7,590 bases of DNA. Origin: DATFEN01 sp035691285. GTDB lineage: Bacteria; Acidobacteriota; Vicinamibacteria; Fen-336. Numbering within the stretch: position 1 is the stretch's first letter; the number at the start of each line of letters is the position of its first letter. The stretch is from positions 1-7,590 of the forward strand of contig DASSJI010000283.1 of NCBI GenBank assembly GCA_035691285.1, written 5' to 3'. Below are positions 1-5,656 of the stretch, piece after piece. The notes beneath the pieces are model-generated. The model did not search any database. It was not told the DNA's origin and saw nothing but the letters and a program-made list of their open reading frames with translations. The translations under genes and the position numbers were made by a program.

Positions 1-326
1 GGGAGAAGCTCGTTGCCTACCCCTGGCCGGGGAATGTCCGCGAGCTGCGCAACGCCATCGAGCGGGCCGTGATCCTGTGCGAGGGCGGCCTCATCACCAG
101 CGAGCACCTGCCTCTGGGCATCGTCACCCCGGCCAAGGCCGCAGCGGGCCGCTCGGCCGCCCCTCCACCCGCTGCTCCCGTGACCCTCGACGCCGCCGAG
201 CGCGAGCTCATCCTCCAGGCCCTCGCCAAGGCCGGCCACAACAAGTCCAAGGCCGCCCGTCTCCTCGGCCTCACCAGAGCTCAGCTCCGCTCACGCATAG
301 AGAAGCACGGCCTCACCGAGAGCTGA
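1..326 (+). CDS. Sigma-54-dependent transcriptional regulator, NtrC family (C-terminal part; 5' end outside the window)
   Basis: The first complete codon is at position 3, and 107 residues are visible before the TGA at 324-326. The fragment opens with the end of the AAA+ sigma-54 activator domain, including the family signature YPWPGNVREL followed by RNAIERAVIL (roughly residues 6-25). This segment follows the arginine-finger/sensor II region that contacts ATP in the hexameric ring. An Ala/Pro-rich linker (about residues 42-58) leads to a Fis-type helix-turn-helix at the C-terminus (about residues 64-103, with GHNKSKAARLLGLTRAQLR), which binds upstream enhancer sites. Such proteins remodel the sigma-54 RNA polymerase closed complex. 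Any receiver or sensor domain lies outside the window, so the signal is unknown. The genes downstream are not on its transcript: the next gene converges on it, 51 bp away, and no convincing terminator hairpin is visible in that gap. Confidence 0.95.
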   Translation, partial: EKLVAYPWPGNVRELRNAIERAVILCEGGLITSEHLPLGIVTPAKAAAGRSAAPPPAAPVTLDAAERELILQALAKAGHNKSKAARLLGLTRAQLRSRIEKHGLTES

Positions 327-377
327 AGACGGCCAGGAGCTGCGGCGCCTCGAAGAGCCTCATGCCCGCAACTCAGA

Positions 378-1316
378 TTACTGGAGCGGCGGGATCCCGT
401 ACTCGGCGCGGAGCTGCTCCAGGGGAGCATCCGCCACGGCGAAAGGATCCCAGTGATCGCTCAGGTCCACCTTGCAGGCGGCGCCGCGCTGGGCCGCGCG
501 GAGGACCTTGACCGCGTCGAAGAGACCGACAAACCCGTCGGTGACGGGCGTCACCTTGACGCCCAGGTGGAACTGGATGATCACGAACATCAGGAATGCG
601 AAGCCGTCCTCGCGGACGAAGCCGGCCTGGAACGCGCCCTGCTGGATCTCGCTCTCGGGCCTCGTGTCGTAACCCGCGAGCACGTGGCCGAAGTCGTGGA
701 AGACCATCCGCTCCGGGATGCCGCCCTTCTCGCCAGGAACGCTGAAGCGGTTCCTGGTGCAGTGCTCCCAGAACTCGCGCCCCAGCGTTCCCTCGGGGAG
801 CAGGCCGAGCTGCTTGTACTTCCACGCGACCTGGGGATCGCCCCCGGCGCCGAAGATCGCCATCATCTTGTGGACGCCGGCGAGGCCCTCCTCCTTGTAG
901 GCCTTGGTCCCGTATTTGCCCATGATGCGGCGCATCATGTCGAGCCGTGTGAGGAGCTGGTGATCGCCGGCCATGCTCGCGAGCACCCGAAGGCCCGCTT
1001 CTTCCACGTCCAGGGCGGCTGCCAGCGCCTTGACGGCCGCGGCTTCCGCCGTGGTGACGTCTCCCTCCACCATGGCGGCGATCGCCGCCAGCTGCACGAC
1101 TCGCTTGCGCTGGTGCGGCTGCGTGATCGCCTCGGCCACCTCACCCGGCTCGATGCCGGGCAGCAAGGCCGCGTCGACGCTCGTCCCATGGAGCTCGGCC
1201 ACGACCTCGATGAAGCGACGCTCGGCAGGCGTGATCGTGCCGTTGCTCGCCACGACTCCGTGCAGCGCGCGGAGAGCGAAGGGCGTCTCCTGCTCGTTCA
1301 AGACCACCAGGTCCAT
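378..1316 (-). CDS. TerB-like / Coq4-like two-domain protein
   Basis: A 312-aa soluble protein with no signal peptide. Residues about 10-115 resemble a TerB-like helical domain, with two acidic motifs of the usual type, SNGTITPAERRF (25-36) and VEGDVTTAEA (83-92). Residues about 165-312 resemble Coq4. They include LPEGTLGREFWE (173-184), the motif HDFGH at 207-211 followed after exactly 11 residues by Glu223 (HDxxH-x11-E, the proposed zinc site of Coq4), and a Coq4-like ending, PLEQLRAEYGIPP (298-310). Known Coq4 acts in coenzyme Q biosynthesis, as an organiser and in removal of the ring C1 carboxylate. TerB domains occur in metal and stress systems. The joined function here is inferred. The ATG at 1316 is well supported by AAGGAGGG on the minus strand at 1330-1323, six bases upstream. 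No other quinone gene is in the window. Confidence 0.85.
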   Translation of the reverse strand: MDLVVLNEQETPFALRALHGVVASNGTITPAERRFIEVVAELHGTSVDAALLPGIEPGEVAEAITQPHQRKRVVQLAAIAAMVEGDVTTAEAAAVKALAAALDVEEAGLRVLASMAGDHQLLTRLDMMRRIMGKYGTKAYKEEGLAGVHKMMAIFGAGGDPQVAWKYKQLGLLPEGTLGREFWEHCTRNRFSVPGEKGGIPERMVFHDFGHVLAGYDTRPESEIQQGAFQAGFVREDGFAFLMFVIIQFHLGVKVTPVTDGFVGLFDAVKVLRAAQRGAACKVDLSDHWDPFAVADAPLEQLRAEYGIPPLQ

Positions 1317-1651
1317 GCCAGACCCTCCTTCGATGCCGCCGGCGCCAATCCACGACGCGTGCCATTGCTGCGCCGGCGAGGAAGGGAGCGCCCCATGTCA
1401 CCGGCTGGCAGGGGGTTCCCGAGGATCCGAACGGCAGGGCTCGACGGGCAGCCATCCGACGTGAACGGCGCGCCACCGCCAGAAGCGGCGATTCTCAGCC
1501 ACCAGCCGACGGTCAGCCTCCTTCGCGGGGGCGCGATCTGGGCGGCACGCAGATCTGTAACAGCTGCAAGCAGTTAGGGCCACGGTGTCTCCCATCGAAC
1601 GGCCCGTGGCACGGGTCGTGGAATGGCACGCTGCGTCAGGAGGGATGAGAC
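1317..1651. other. Divergent intergenic region (335 bp) with candidate regulatory repeats
   Basis: No convincing gene is seen here. It should carry the promoters of the minus-strand TerB/Coq4 gene and of the plus-strand operon that starts at 1652. Close to the operon are a 13-bp interrupted palindrome, CCCGTGGCACGGG (1603-1615), and two direct copies of TGGCACG (1607-1613 and 1624-1630) whose starts lie 17 bp apart. An 8-bp palindrome, CAGATCTG, sits at 1550-1557. No clean sigma-70 -35/-10 pair was found. The two TGGCACG boxes resemble the -24 half of a sigma-54 promoter, but neither has the matching GC at the -12 position. Confidence 0.5.
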
Positions 1652-1834
1652 ATGGCCGGCTCCAAGTCGCCTCGCCCGTACCCGAGCCGATTCGCGCTGA
1701 CGCACGGCGTCCTGGACCTGGACGACCTGCTGCTCGACGAGATGCTCGCAGCGTCCGATCTGGACGGCGATCCTCTGCTCGCGCCATGGAGGAGGGGGCA
1801 TCGGGCCGCGATCCGCTCTGCCTTCAGCCACTGA
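1652..1834 (+). CDS. Small hypothetical protein, 60 aa, first gene of the STAS/NHLP operon
   Basis: I do not recognise this protein. It has a basic, Pro/Ser-rich start (residues 1-13), an acidic leucine-rich centre (LDLDDLLLDE at 21-30, then DLDGD at 36-40) and a basic end with WRRGHR (46-51). There is no signal peptide, membrane segment or cysteine. The case for a real gene is the strong ribosome site AGGAGGG at 1638-1644, seven bases before the ATG, and the 1-base stop/start overlap with the next gene (TGATG at 1832-1836), which suggests translational coupling. The amphipathic acidic centre could be a short protein-interaction helix, which is inference only. It could also act mainly as a translated leader for the STAS gene. 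Confidence 0.65.
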   Translation: MAGSKSPRPYPSRFALTHGVLDLDDLLLDEMLAASDLDGDPLLAPWRRGHRAAIRSAFSH

Positions 1835-2232
1835 TGCGGATCGCGGTCGAGCGCCAGGACGACGTGCTCGTCGTGCGCGTCCTGGAGGCCAAGCTGACCT
1901 ACCCGGTGCTCTCTTCCTTCTTCGCCTCGGTGCGGCGCATCGTCGACGACGGAGGGCGTCAGCTGGTCATCGACCTGGAGGCCGTCGCCTTCATCGACAG
2001 CCCGTCGATCGGATGCCTGCTCGACATCCATCGGCTGCTCGAGGACCGCGACGGCACCGTGAAGCTCGCGGGCCTTCAGCCCCGCGTGCAGACCTTGCTG
2101 TTCATCAGCGGCCTGCAGCGCGTGCTCGGCATCCAGCGGAGCACCTCCGACGCCCTGGCACTCCTCGGCGTGCCGCAGGCGCTGAACTCCCAGCCGGGCC
2201 GGAGGCACGCAGATGTCGCAGCGCGGAGTTGA
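1834..2232 (+). CDS. STAS-domain protein, anti-sigma factor antagonist-like
   Basis: A 132-aa protein that is essentially one STAS domain (about residues 1-112) with a short polar tail. The strand-turn-helix core LVIDLEAVAFIDSPSIGCLL (44-63) matches the SpoIIAA/RsbV region carrying the regulatory phosphoserine. In SpoIIAA this reads D-S-S-G; here it reads D55-S56-P57-S58, so the residue aligned with the phosphorylated serine appears to be Pro57, with serines on both sides. The family binds anti-sigma switch kinases and is turned off by phosphorylation. No such kinase or cognate sigma gene is adjacent. The start is chosen because the ATG overlaps the preceding stop (TGATG). The frame is open further upstream to 1585, but that stretch lies over the 60-aa gene and its ribosome site. 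The 3' end overlaps the next gene by 20 bases. Confidence 0.88.
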   Translation: MRIAVERQDDVLVVRVLEAKLTYPVLSSFFASVRRIVDDGGRQLVIDLEAVAFIDSPSIGCLLDIHRLLEDRDGTVKLAGLQPRVQTLLFISGLQRVLGIQRSTSDALALLGVPQALNSQPGRRHADVAARS

Positions 2233-2485
2233 AGTCGCGCTGGGGCGGCTGGCCACGGACGAGGCCTGGAGAGATCGCTTTCGTCGCGGGCCGGCGGCGG
2301 CCCTGAAGGAGCTCGCCGGCTCTGGGCTCGAGTTGAGCGCGGTCGAGCTTTCGGCGCTCGAGAGGCTCGAGCCGTCGGCGGTCCACCGTTTCGCGCAGGC
2401 GCTGGACCCTCGGCTGCAGAGGGCCGTGCTCGTCACACAGGGGCCGGCTTCCACCGGAGAGGAAGATCGACCAAGGAGAACATAG
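2213..2485 (+). CDS. Os1348-like NHLP-clan small protein (RiPP leader-like)
   Basis: A 90-aa protein matching by pattern the Os1348/Franean1_4349-type small proteins of the nitrile hydratase leader peptide (NHLP) clan. It has an N-terminal V-x-x-x-LGRL-x-TDE-x-W/F-R-x-RF pattern (6-23), a G-P-x-x-AL element (26-31), a helix beginning with LSAVELSALERL (41-52), and the closing HRFAQALDPRLQR (58-70). A polar tail of 20 residues follows (71-90) with no double-Gly cleavage site, no cysteine and few serine or threonine residues. It is therefore a poor candidate for a modified core peptide. Members often sit near RiPP maturation genes, but none is in this window. GGAGG at 2201-2205 lies seven bases before the ATG, inside the end of the STAS gene. 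The assignment is from recalled family pattern; a STAS partner protein is an alternative reading. Confidence 0.7.
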   Translation: MSQRGVEVALGRLATDEAWRDRFRRGPAAALKELAGSGLELSAVELSALERLEPSAVHRFAQALDPRLQRAVLVTQGPASTGEEDRPRRT

Positions 2486-2487
2486 AG

Positions 2488-3015
2488 ATGCGAAACCCAA
2501 CGTTCGTAGCGACTGCGAGCTTCCTGCTCGCGACCACGGCTGCTCTCGCCCAGAGCGTCACCTACGACTTCGACACGTCCGCCGACTTCTCGCGGCTCAG
2601 GACCTATGCGTGGGTGTCCGGCACCAACGTCAGGGATGAGCTCAATCACAAGCGCATCGTCGCGGCGATCGACGCCCAGCTCGCGGCCAGGGGCCTCAAG
2701 AGGGTCGAGCCGGCGTCCAATCCGGACGCGCTCGTCGCCTACCACGCCACGTTCGACAAGGATCTGCGGATCAACGGCTTCTCGTCCGGCTGGGGCGGCT
2801 ACCGTTTCGCCGCGAGCCGCTCGGGCACGGCCACGGTGGACGAGATCGTGAACGGCACGCTGGCTGTCGACATCGTGGACGCGAAGACCAGGTCCATCGT
2901 GTGGCGCGGCATCGCCAGCCGGGAGGTCGACGCGAAGGCGAGCCCCGAGAAGCGCGAGAAGAACATCAGGCGCGCAGCCGAGAAGATGTTCAAGAACTAC
3001 CCGCCCCGCGGGTGA
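2488..3015 (+). CDS. Secreted DUF4136 family protein
   Basis: A 175-aa protein with a signal peptide: a short start, a hydrophobic core (residues 6-20) and an Ala-Leu-Ala cleavage site just before Gln22. The mature part begins with the typical DUF4136 motif YDFDTSADFSRLRTYAW (26-42). It ends with the equally typical AAEKMFKNYPP (163-173). In between are VAYHATFDKDL and TLAVDIVDAKTRSIVWRG, two characteristic beta segments of the family. There is no cysteine, so unlike many DUF4136 members it is not a lipoprotein; it should be released into the periplasm. The family's biochemical role is unknown. The ATG follows the preceding stop by two bases and has AAGGAG at 2473-2478, nine bases upstream, so it is the last gene of the four-gene operon. 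Its last 19 bp overlap the end of the opposing sigma-factor gene. Confidence 0.9.
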   Translation: MRNPTFVATASFLLATTAALAQSVTYDFDTSADFSRLRTYAWVSGTNVRDELNHKRIVAAIDAQLAARGLKRVEPASNPDALVAYHATFDKDLRINGFSSGWGGYRFAASRSGTATVDEIVNGTLAVDIVDAKTRSIVWRGIASREVDAKASPEKREKNIRRAAEKMFKNYPPRG

Positions 3016-4277
3016 CGGCACCCGGCCGCGCGCTCCAGCAACAGGTCGCGCTCCCGGGCGTTGCGCGTGAGGGCCGCCGCCCGCTGGAACTCGGCGCGCG
3101 CCTCCTCGAGCCGGCCGAGCCGTGAGAGCAGGTCGCCGCGCACGCTCGGCAGGAGGTGGTAGGCCTTGAGCGACGGCTCCGATCGCAGCGCCTCGACCAG
3201 CTCGAGGCCGGCCGCCGGCCCGAAGGCCATCGCCATCGCGACCGCCCGGTTCAGCTCCACGACCGGCGACGGCGCCTGGCGGGCGAGCGCTTCGTAGAGC
3301 GCGGCGATGCGGGGCCAGTCGGTCTCGGCGGCGGTGCGGGCGCGCGCGTGGCAGGCCGCGATCGCCGCCTGGAGCGCGTAGGGGCCGAGGGCTCCGCCGA
3401 GCTTCTCGGCCCGCTCCAGCGCCAGCAGTCCGCGGCGGATGAGGAGCGGGTCCCAGCGCGACCGGTCCTGGTCGAGGAGCAGCACCGGCGCCCCCCCCGG
3501 GCCGACCCGCGCGGCCGAGCGCGAGGCCTGCAGCTCCATGAGCGCGACGAGCCCGTGCACCTCGGGCTCGGCTGGAGCGAGCCCGGCCAGGATGCGGCCG
3601 AGGCGGAGCGCGTCCTCACAGAGCGCCGGCCGCATCCAGTCGTCGCCGGCGGTCGCGGCGTATCCCTCGTTGAAGACGAGGTAGATCACCTCGAGTACCG
3701 AGGCGAGGCGCCCGGCGAGGTCGGCGCCGCGGGGGACCTCGAAGGGAACGCGCGCCTCGGCGAGCGTCCGCTTGGCCCGGACGATGCGCTGCGCGATCGT
3801 GGCCTCCGGGACCAGGAATGCCCGCGCGATCTCGTCGGTCTTCAGGCCCCCGAGCAGGCGCAGCGTCAGCGCCACGCGGGCCTCGGTCGAGAGCACGGGA
3901 TGGCAGGCGACGAACACGAGGCGCAGCAGGTCGTCGCCCACCTCGTCGTCGAGCCTCGTGTCCAGGTCCGGCGCGCCCTGCCGGGCCTCGAGCTCGCGTC
4001 CGAGCTCCTCGTGCTTCCGCTCGAGCATCTTGTGCCGCCGCAGGAGGTCGAGCGCGCGGCGCTTCGCCGCGGTCATCAGCCAGGCGCCGGGCTTGTCGGG
4101 GACGCCCGTCTCGGGCCACCTCTCGAGGGCGACGACGAGGGCGTCCTGGGCCAGCTCCTCGGCCAGGCCCACGTCGCGCACGATCCGCGTGAGGCCGGCG
4201 ATGAGCCGGGGCGCTTCCATCCTCCAGACCGCGTCGATGGCCCGATGCGCGTCGGTCGCCGTCACGGTCTCGATCAC
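2997..4277 (-). CDS. RNA polymerase sigma factor, ECF42-type (SigJ/DUF6596 family)
   Basis: About 426 aa, far longer than ordinary ECF sigma factors (about 180-200). Sigma region 2 (about residues 15-82) carries VRDVGLAEELAQDALVVALE and AWLMTAAKRRALDLLRR. Region 4 (about 128-172) has LGGLKTDEIARAFLVPEATI and the DNA-reading helix with QRIVRAKRTL. After it comes the DUF6596 block with LASVLEVIYLVFNEGY (191-206), then a helical TPR-like tail (about 330-405, with a RLGRLEEARAEFQRA repeat). In this group the long tail takes the place of a separate anti-sigma factor as the control element. The usual partner is a DGPF/YCII-domain protein; none is visible, and the upstream 107-aa gene is of another type. 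The start is uncertain: the GTG at 4277 was chosen, while a TTG at 4301 and a GTG at 4265 are in frame and none has a clear ribosome site. Confidence 0.93.
   Translation of the reverse strand: MIETVTATDAHRAIDAVWRMEAPRLIAGLTRIVRDVGLAEELAQDALVVALERWPETGVPDKPGAWLMTAAKRRALDLLRRHKMLERKHEELGRELEARQGAPDLDTRLDDEVGDDLLRLVFVACHPVLSTEARVALTLRLLGGLKTDEIARAFLVPEATIAQRIVRAKRTLAEARVPFEVPRGADLAGRLASVLEVIYLVFNEGYAATAGDDWMRPALCEDALRLGRILAGLAPAEPEVHGLVALMELQASRSAARVGPGGAPVLLLDQDRSRWDPLLIRRGLLALERAEKLGGALGPYALQAAIAACHARARTAAETDWPRIAALYEALARQAPSPVVELNRAVAMAMAFGPAAGLELVEALRSEPSLKAYHLLPSVRGDLLSRLGRLEEARAEFQRAAALTRNARERDLLLERAAGCRHPRGG
3009..3024 (+). terminator. Weak hairpin over the operon's stop codon
   Basis: A six-base stem (3009-3014 with 3019-3024) and a four-base loop span the TGA of the DUF4136 gene. 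There is no T-run on either side, so it is at best a poor intrinsic terminator. Termination between these converging genes may need Rho or transcript collision, which is inference. Confidence 0.25.
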
Positions 4278-4324
4278 AGCATCATCGCCGCGCCGCCGCA
4301 AGACCGCGCGGCAGGGTCGGCCCG

Positions 4325-4648
4325 CTAGGCGGGCTGTGGAGCCTTCGGGCGCCTCTGTGCGACGCGCGGCGCATGGGCCGCCCGATACTCTTCGAGGTCG
4401 GCGTCGGTGACGTCCAGGCGGGTCTCGGGGAGCTTCAGCCCGGAGAACAGCAGCACCTCCCGCTGCAGCTTCAGGAAGCAGATGTCGGGGCCGTCCTGAT
4501 AGCGGGCGCGGCGCGAGACGAACGCCTCGTTGCGGATGACGAGCGTGAAATCCGTGGTCTGGCCGGCGGGGTGCCTCACCCGCAGCGAGTACTCGCGCGT
4601 CGAATCGGTGGCCGTGAAGCCGACGTATTCGACGTGTGCTTCAGCCAT
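4325..4648 (-). CDS. Hypothetical protein, 107 aa, upstream of the ECF42 sigma gene
   Basis: I do not recognise a named family. It is a small soluble protein with alternating hydrophobic residues that suggest a beta-rich body: VEYVGFTA (6-13), YSLRVRHPAGQTTDFTLVIR (20-39), then RYQDGPDICFLKLQREVLL (49-67). A basic, Pro/Ala-rich tail ends it (from about residue 88). There is one cysteine, no signal peptide and no membrane segment. The ATG at 4648 has a strong ribosome site (GGGAGGGA, six bases upstream). The gene runs in the same direction as the sigma factor and ends 24-48 bp before it, depending on the sigma start, so co-transcription is likely. It lacks the DGPF/YCII signature expected beside ECF42 genes. 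Confidence 0.8.
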   Translation of the reverse strand: MAEAHVEYVGFTATDSTREYSLRVRHPAGQTTDFTLVIRNEAFVSRRARYQDGPDICFLKLQREVLLFSGLKLPETRLDVTDADLEEYRAAHAPRVAQRRPKAPQPA

Positions 4649-4704
4649 GGATGTCCCTCCCGAAGCGCGTGGAGGGCCTCATTGCCCGCGGGCTCAGTGT
4701 CTGC

Positions 4705-4713
4705 ATTCTAGCA
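4705..4713 (-). promoter_or_regulatory. Candidate extended -10 promoter for the 107-aa gene and ECF42
   Basis: On the minus strand the sequence reads TGCTAGAAT, one mismatch from the extended -10 consensus TGnTATAAT. It stands out in a very GC-rich stretch and lies 57 bp before the ATG at 4648. No good -35 box is seen, as is common with extended -10 promoters. A five-base GC hairpin (4715-4719 with 4724-4728) just upstream could mark the end of the preceding repeat-protein transcript, but it has no T-run. Confidence 0.4.
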
Positions 4714-4742
4714 CGCGCCCCGCGGCGCTCCGCCCGCATCGG

Positions 4743-5627
4743 TCACCGGACCAGAGGTGTGGCGCCGGCTCCCTGCGAGATCGCCTCCGCTTCGGCTGGC
4801 GTGAGCCTGGAGCGATCGCAGTATCCGCGTCTCGTCTGGCAAGCCCTGTAGTTGCGCGCGCGCTCCGCGGCGGCCAGGGCGTGGGTCTCGGCTGCACTCA
4901 GCATCGTGTAGTCGCAGGTGTCTCGGGCCGCCCGGCAGTCGGAGAGATTGCGCCGGCGGACGGCCGCGTCCACCGCCGCCGCCTCCCCCTCGCTGAGCTT
5001 GGAGCGGTCACATCGGTCCCAGCCGTTGCTGCACTCCGAGACGTTGCGTTGGCGCTCGCCGAGCGCCACTTCGCTCGCCTCCGTCTGGGTCAGCGTCGAG
5101 TGATCGCAGCGCCCGATGCCGTCCTTGCAATCCGAGATCATCCGTCGCCGCCTCGCGAGCGCCAGGTCGGCGACCTCCGCATCCGTGAGCTTGGCCGCCT
5201 CACACTCGCCGACGCCGTCCCTGCAATCGGAGAGTCGGCGCTGATGCTCCGCCGCCGCCACGTCGCGGGCCTCCAAAAGCGTGAGCCGTGAGTGGTCGCA
5301 GGGGACGAGGCCGCTCCTGCAGTTCGACACGTTGCGGTCGTACAGGGCGACCGCCAGTGCGATGGCCTCCGGCTCGGTGAGGCTCGAACGGTCGCAAGCG
5401 CTCACGCCATTCCGGCAGTTCGAGGCGTTGCGCGCGCGCGCAGCGACCGCGACCTCGGTCATCTCCTGCAGCGTCAGCCGCGAGCGCTCGCAGGACGACC
5501 AGCCTTGCTTGCACGCCGACAGGTTCGCCCCGGGATCGGGCGTCCCGGCGGACGTGAGAACGGGCCACAGACACAGACAGGCCACGTAGGCCCACAGCCC
5601 GCCCGTGAGAGTCATCTTCTTCGTCAT
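4743..5627 (-). CDS. Secreted protein of eight 32-residue cysteine-pair repeats
   Basis: A 294-aa protein from the ATG at 5627. Residues 1-28 form a signal peptide (MTKKMT start, hydrophobic LWAYVACLCLWPVL, cleavage near TSA/G). Residues 35-290 are eight back-to-back repeats of 32 residues with no insertions or deletions. Each repeat has Cys at repeat positions 5 and 12 (C-x6-C), Leu17 and Glu21 in all eight copies, Thr or Ser at 18, mostly Asp or Glu at 13, Gly8 in the first six, and Arg32 in the first seven. The mature chain has 16 cysteines, all in these pairs. L-T/S-x-x-E looks like a helix cap, so each unit is probably a disulfide-pinned loop plus a helix in a periplasmic or extracellular solenoid. 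This recalls, without matching, the C-x7-C Sel1-like repeats of Helicobacter Hcp proteins. The function is unknown. A start at 5663 is possible, but it lies in a hairpin and would bury the signal peptide. Confidence 0.88.
   Translation of the reverse strand: MTKKMTLTGGLWAYVACLCLWPVLTSAGTPDPGANLSACKQGWSSCERSRLTLQEMTEVAVAARARNASNCRNGVSACDRSSLTEPEAIALAVALYDRNVSNCRSGLVPCDHSRLTLLEARDVAAAEHQRRLSDCRDGVGECEAAKLTDAEVADLALARRRRMISDCKDGIGRCDHSTLTQTEASEVALGERQRNVSECSNGWDRCDRSKLSEGEAAAVDAAVRRRNLSDCRAARDTCDYTMLSAAETHALAAAERARNYRACQTRRGYCDRSRLTPAEAEAISQGAGATPLVR
4758..5525 (-). repeat. Eight tandem 96-bp coding repeats
   Basis: Exactly eight in-frame units of 96 bp make up the body of the secreted repeat protein. 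Copy 1 (at 5525) is nearest the signal peptide, and copy 8 (ending at 4758) is followed by four extra codons and the stop. The DNA copies have diverged well below identity but keep visible shared words around the second cysteine, such as variants of GAGCGATCGCAG on the plus strand every 96 bases. The even spacing with diverged sequence points to old internal duplication under selection for length and cysteine position. Confidence 0.9.
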
Positions 5628-5656
5628 GATTCCGCCGCCTCTCGTGTTCGACAGCC

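Noticed and set aside
327..377. Bidirectional terminator between the sigma-54 regulator and the TerB/Coq4 gene
   Set aside because: The 51-bp gap shows no inverted repeat strong enough to call and no T-run on either strand.
1395..1577. A 60-aa plus-strand reading frame with a GGAAGGGA sequence before its ATG
   Set aside because: The composition is Pro/Ala/Arg/Ser-rich with no recognisable motif, and the frame is the tail of a long shadow frame lying opposite the TerB/Coq4 gene. It is not tightly linked to the operon.
453..1577. Long plus-strand open frame of 374 codons
   Set aside because: It is the antisense of the TerB/Coq4 gene, has no family motif, and reads as His/Arg/Leu-rich shadow translation.
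1607..1634. TGGCACG boxes as sigma-54 promoters for the operon
   Set aside because: Neither box has GC at the required spacing: the bases 10 nt after the GG are GG for the first box and CA for the second.
1636..3021. Minus-strand open frame of 461 codons across the operon
   Set aside because: It is antisense to four genes with ribosome sites and recognisable domains, and it has low-complexity composition.
4758..5525. Repeats read as EF-hand calcium loops
   Set aside because: The D-x-x-x-D-G pattern is only partial, and the 12-residue D-x-D-x-D-G-x-x-x-x-x-E spacing is not met in the repeats; the cysteine pairs are the constant feature.
4758..5525. Regular 96-bp spacing as a CRISPR array
   Set aside because: The units are in-frame coding sequence with amino-acid conservation and no identical repeat separated by unique spacers.
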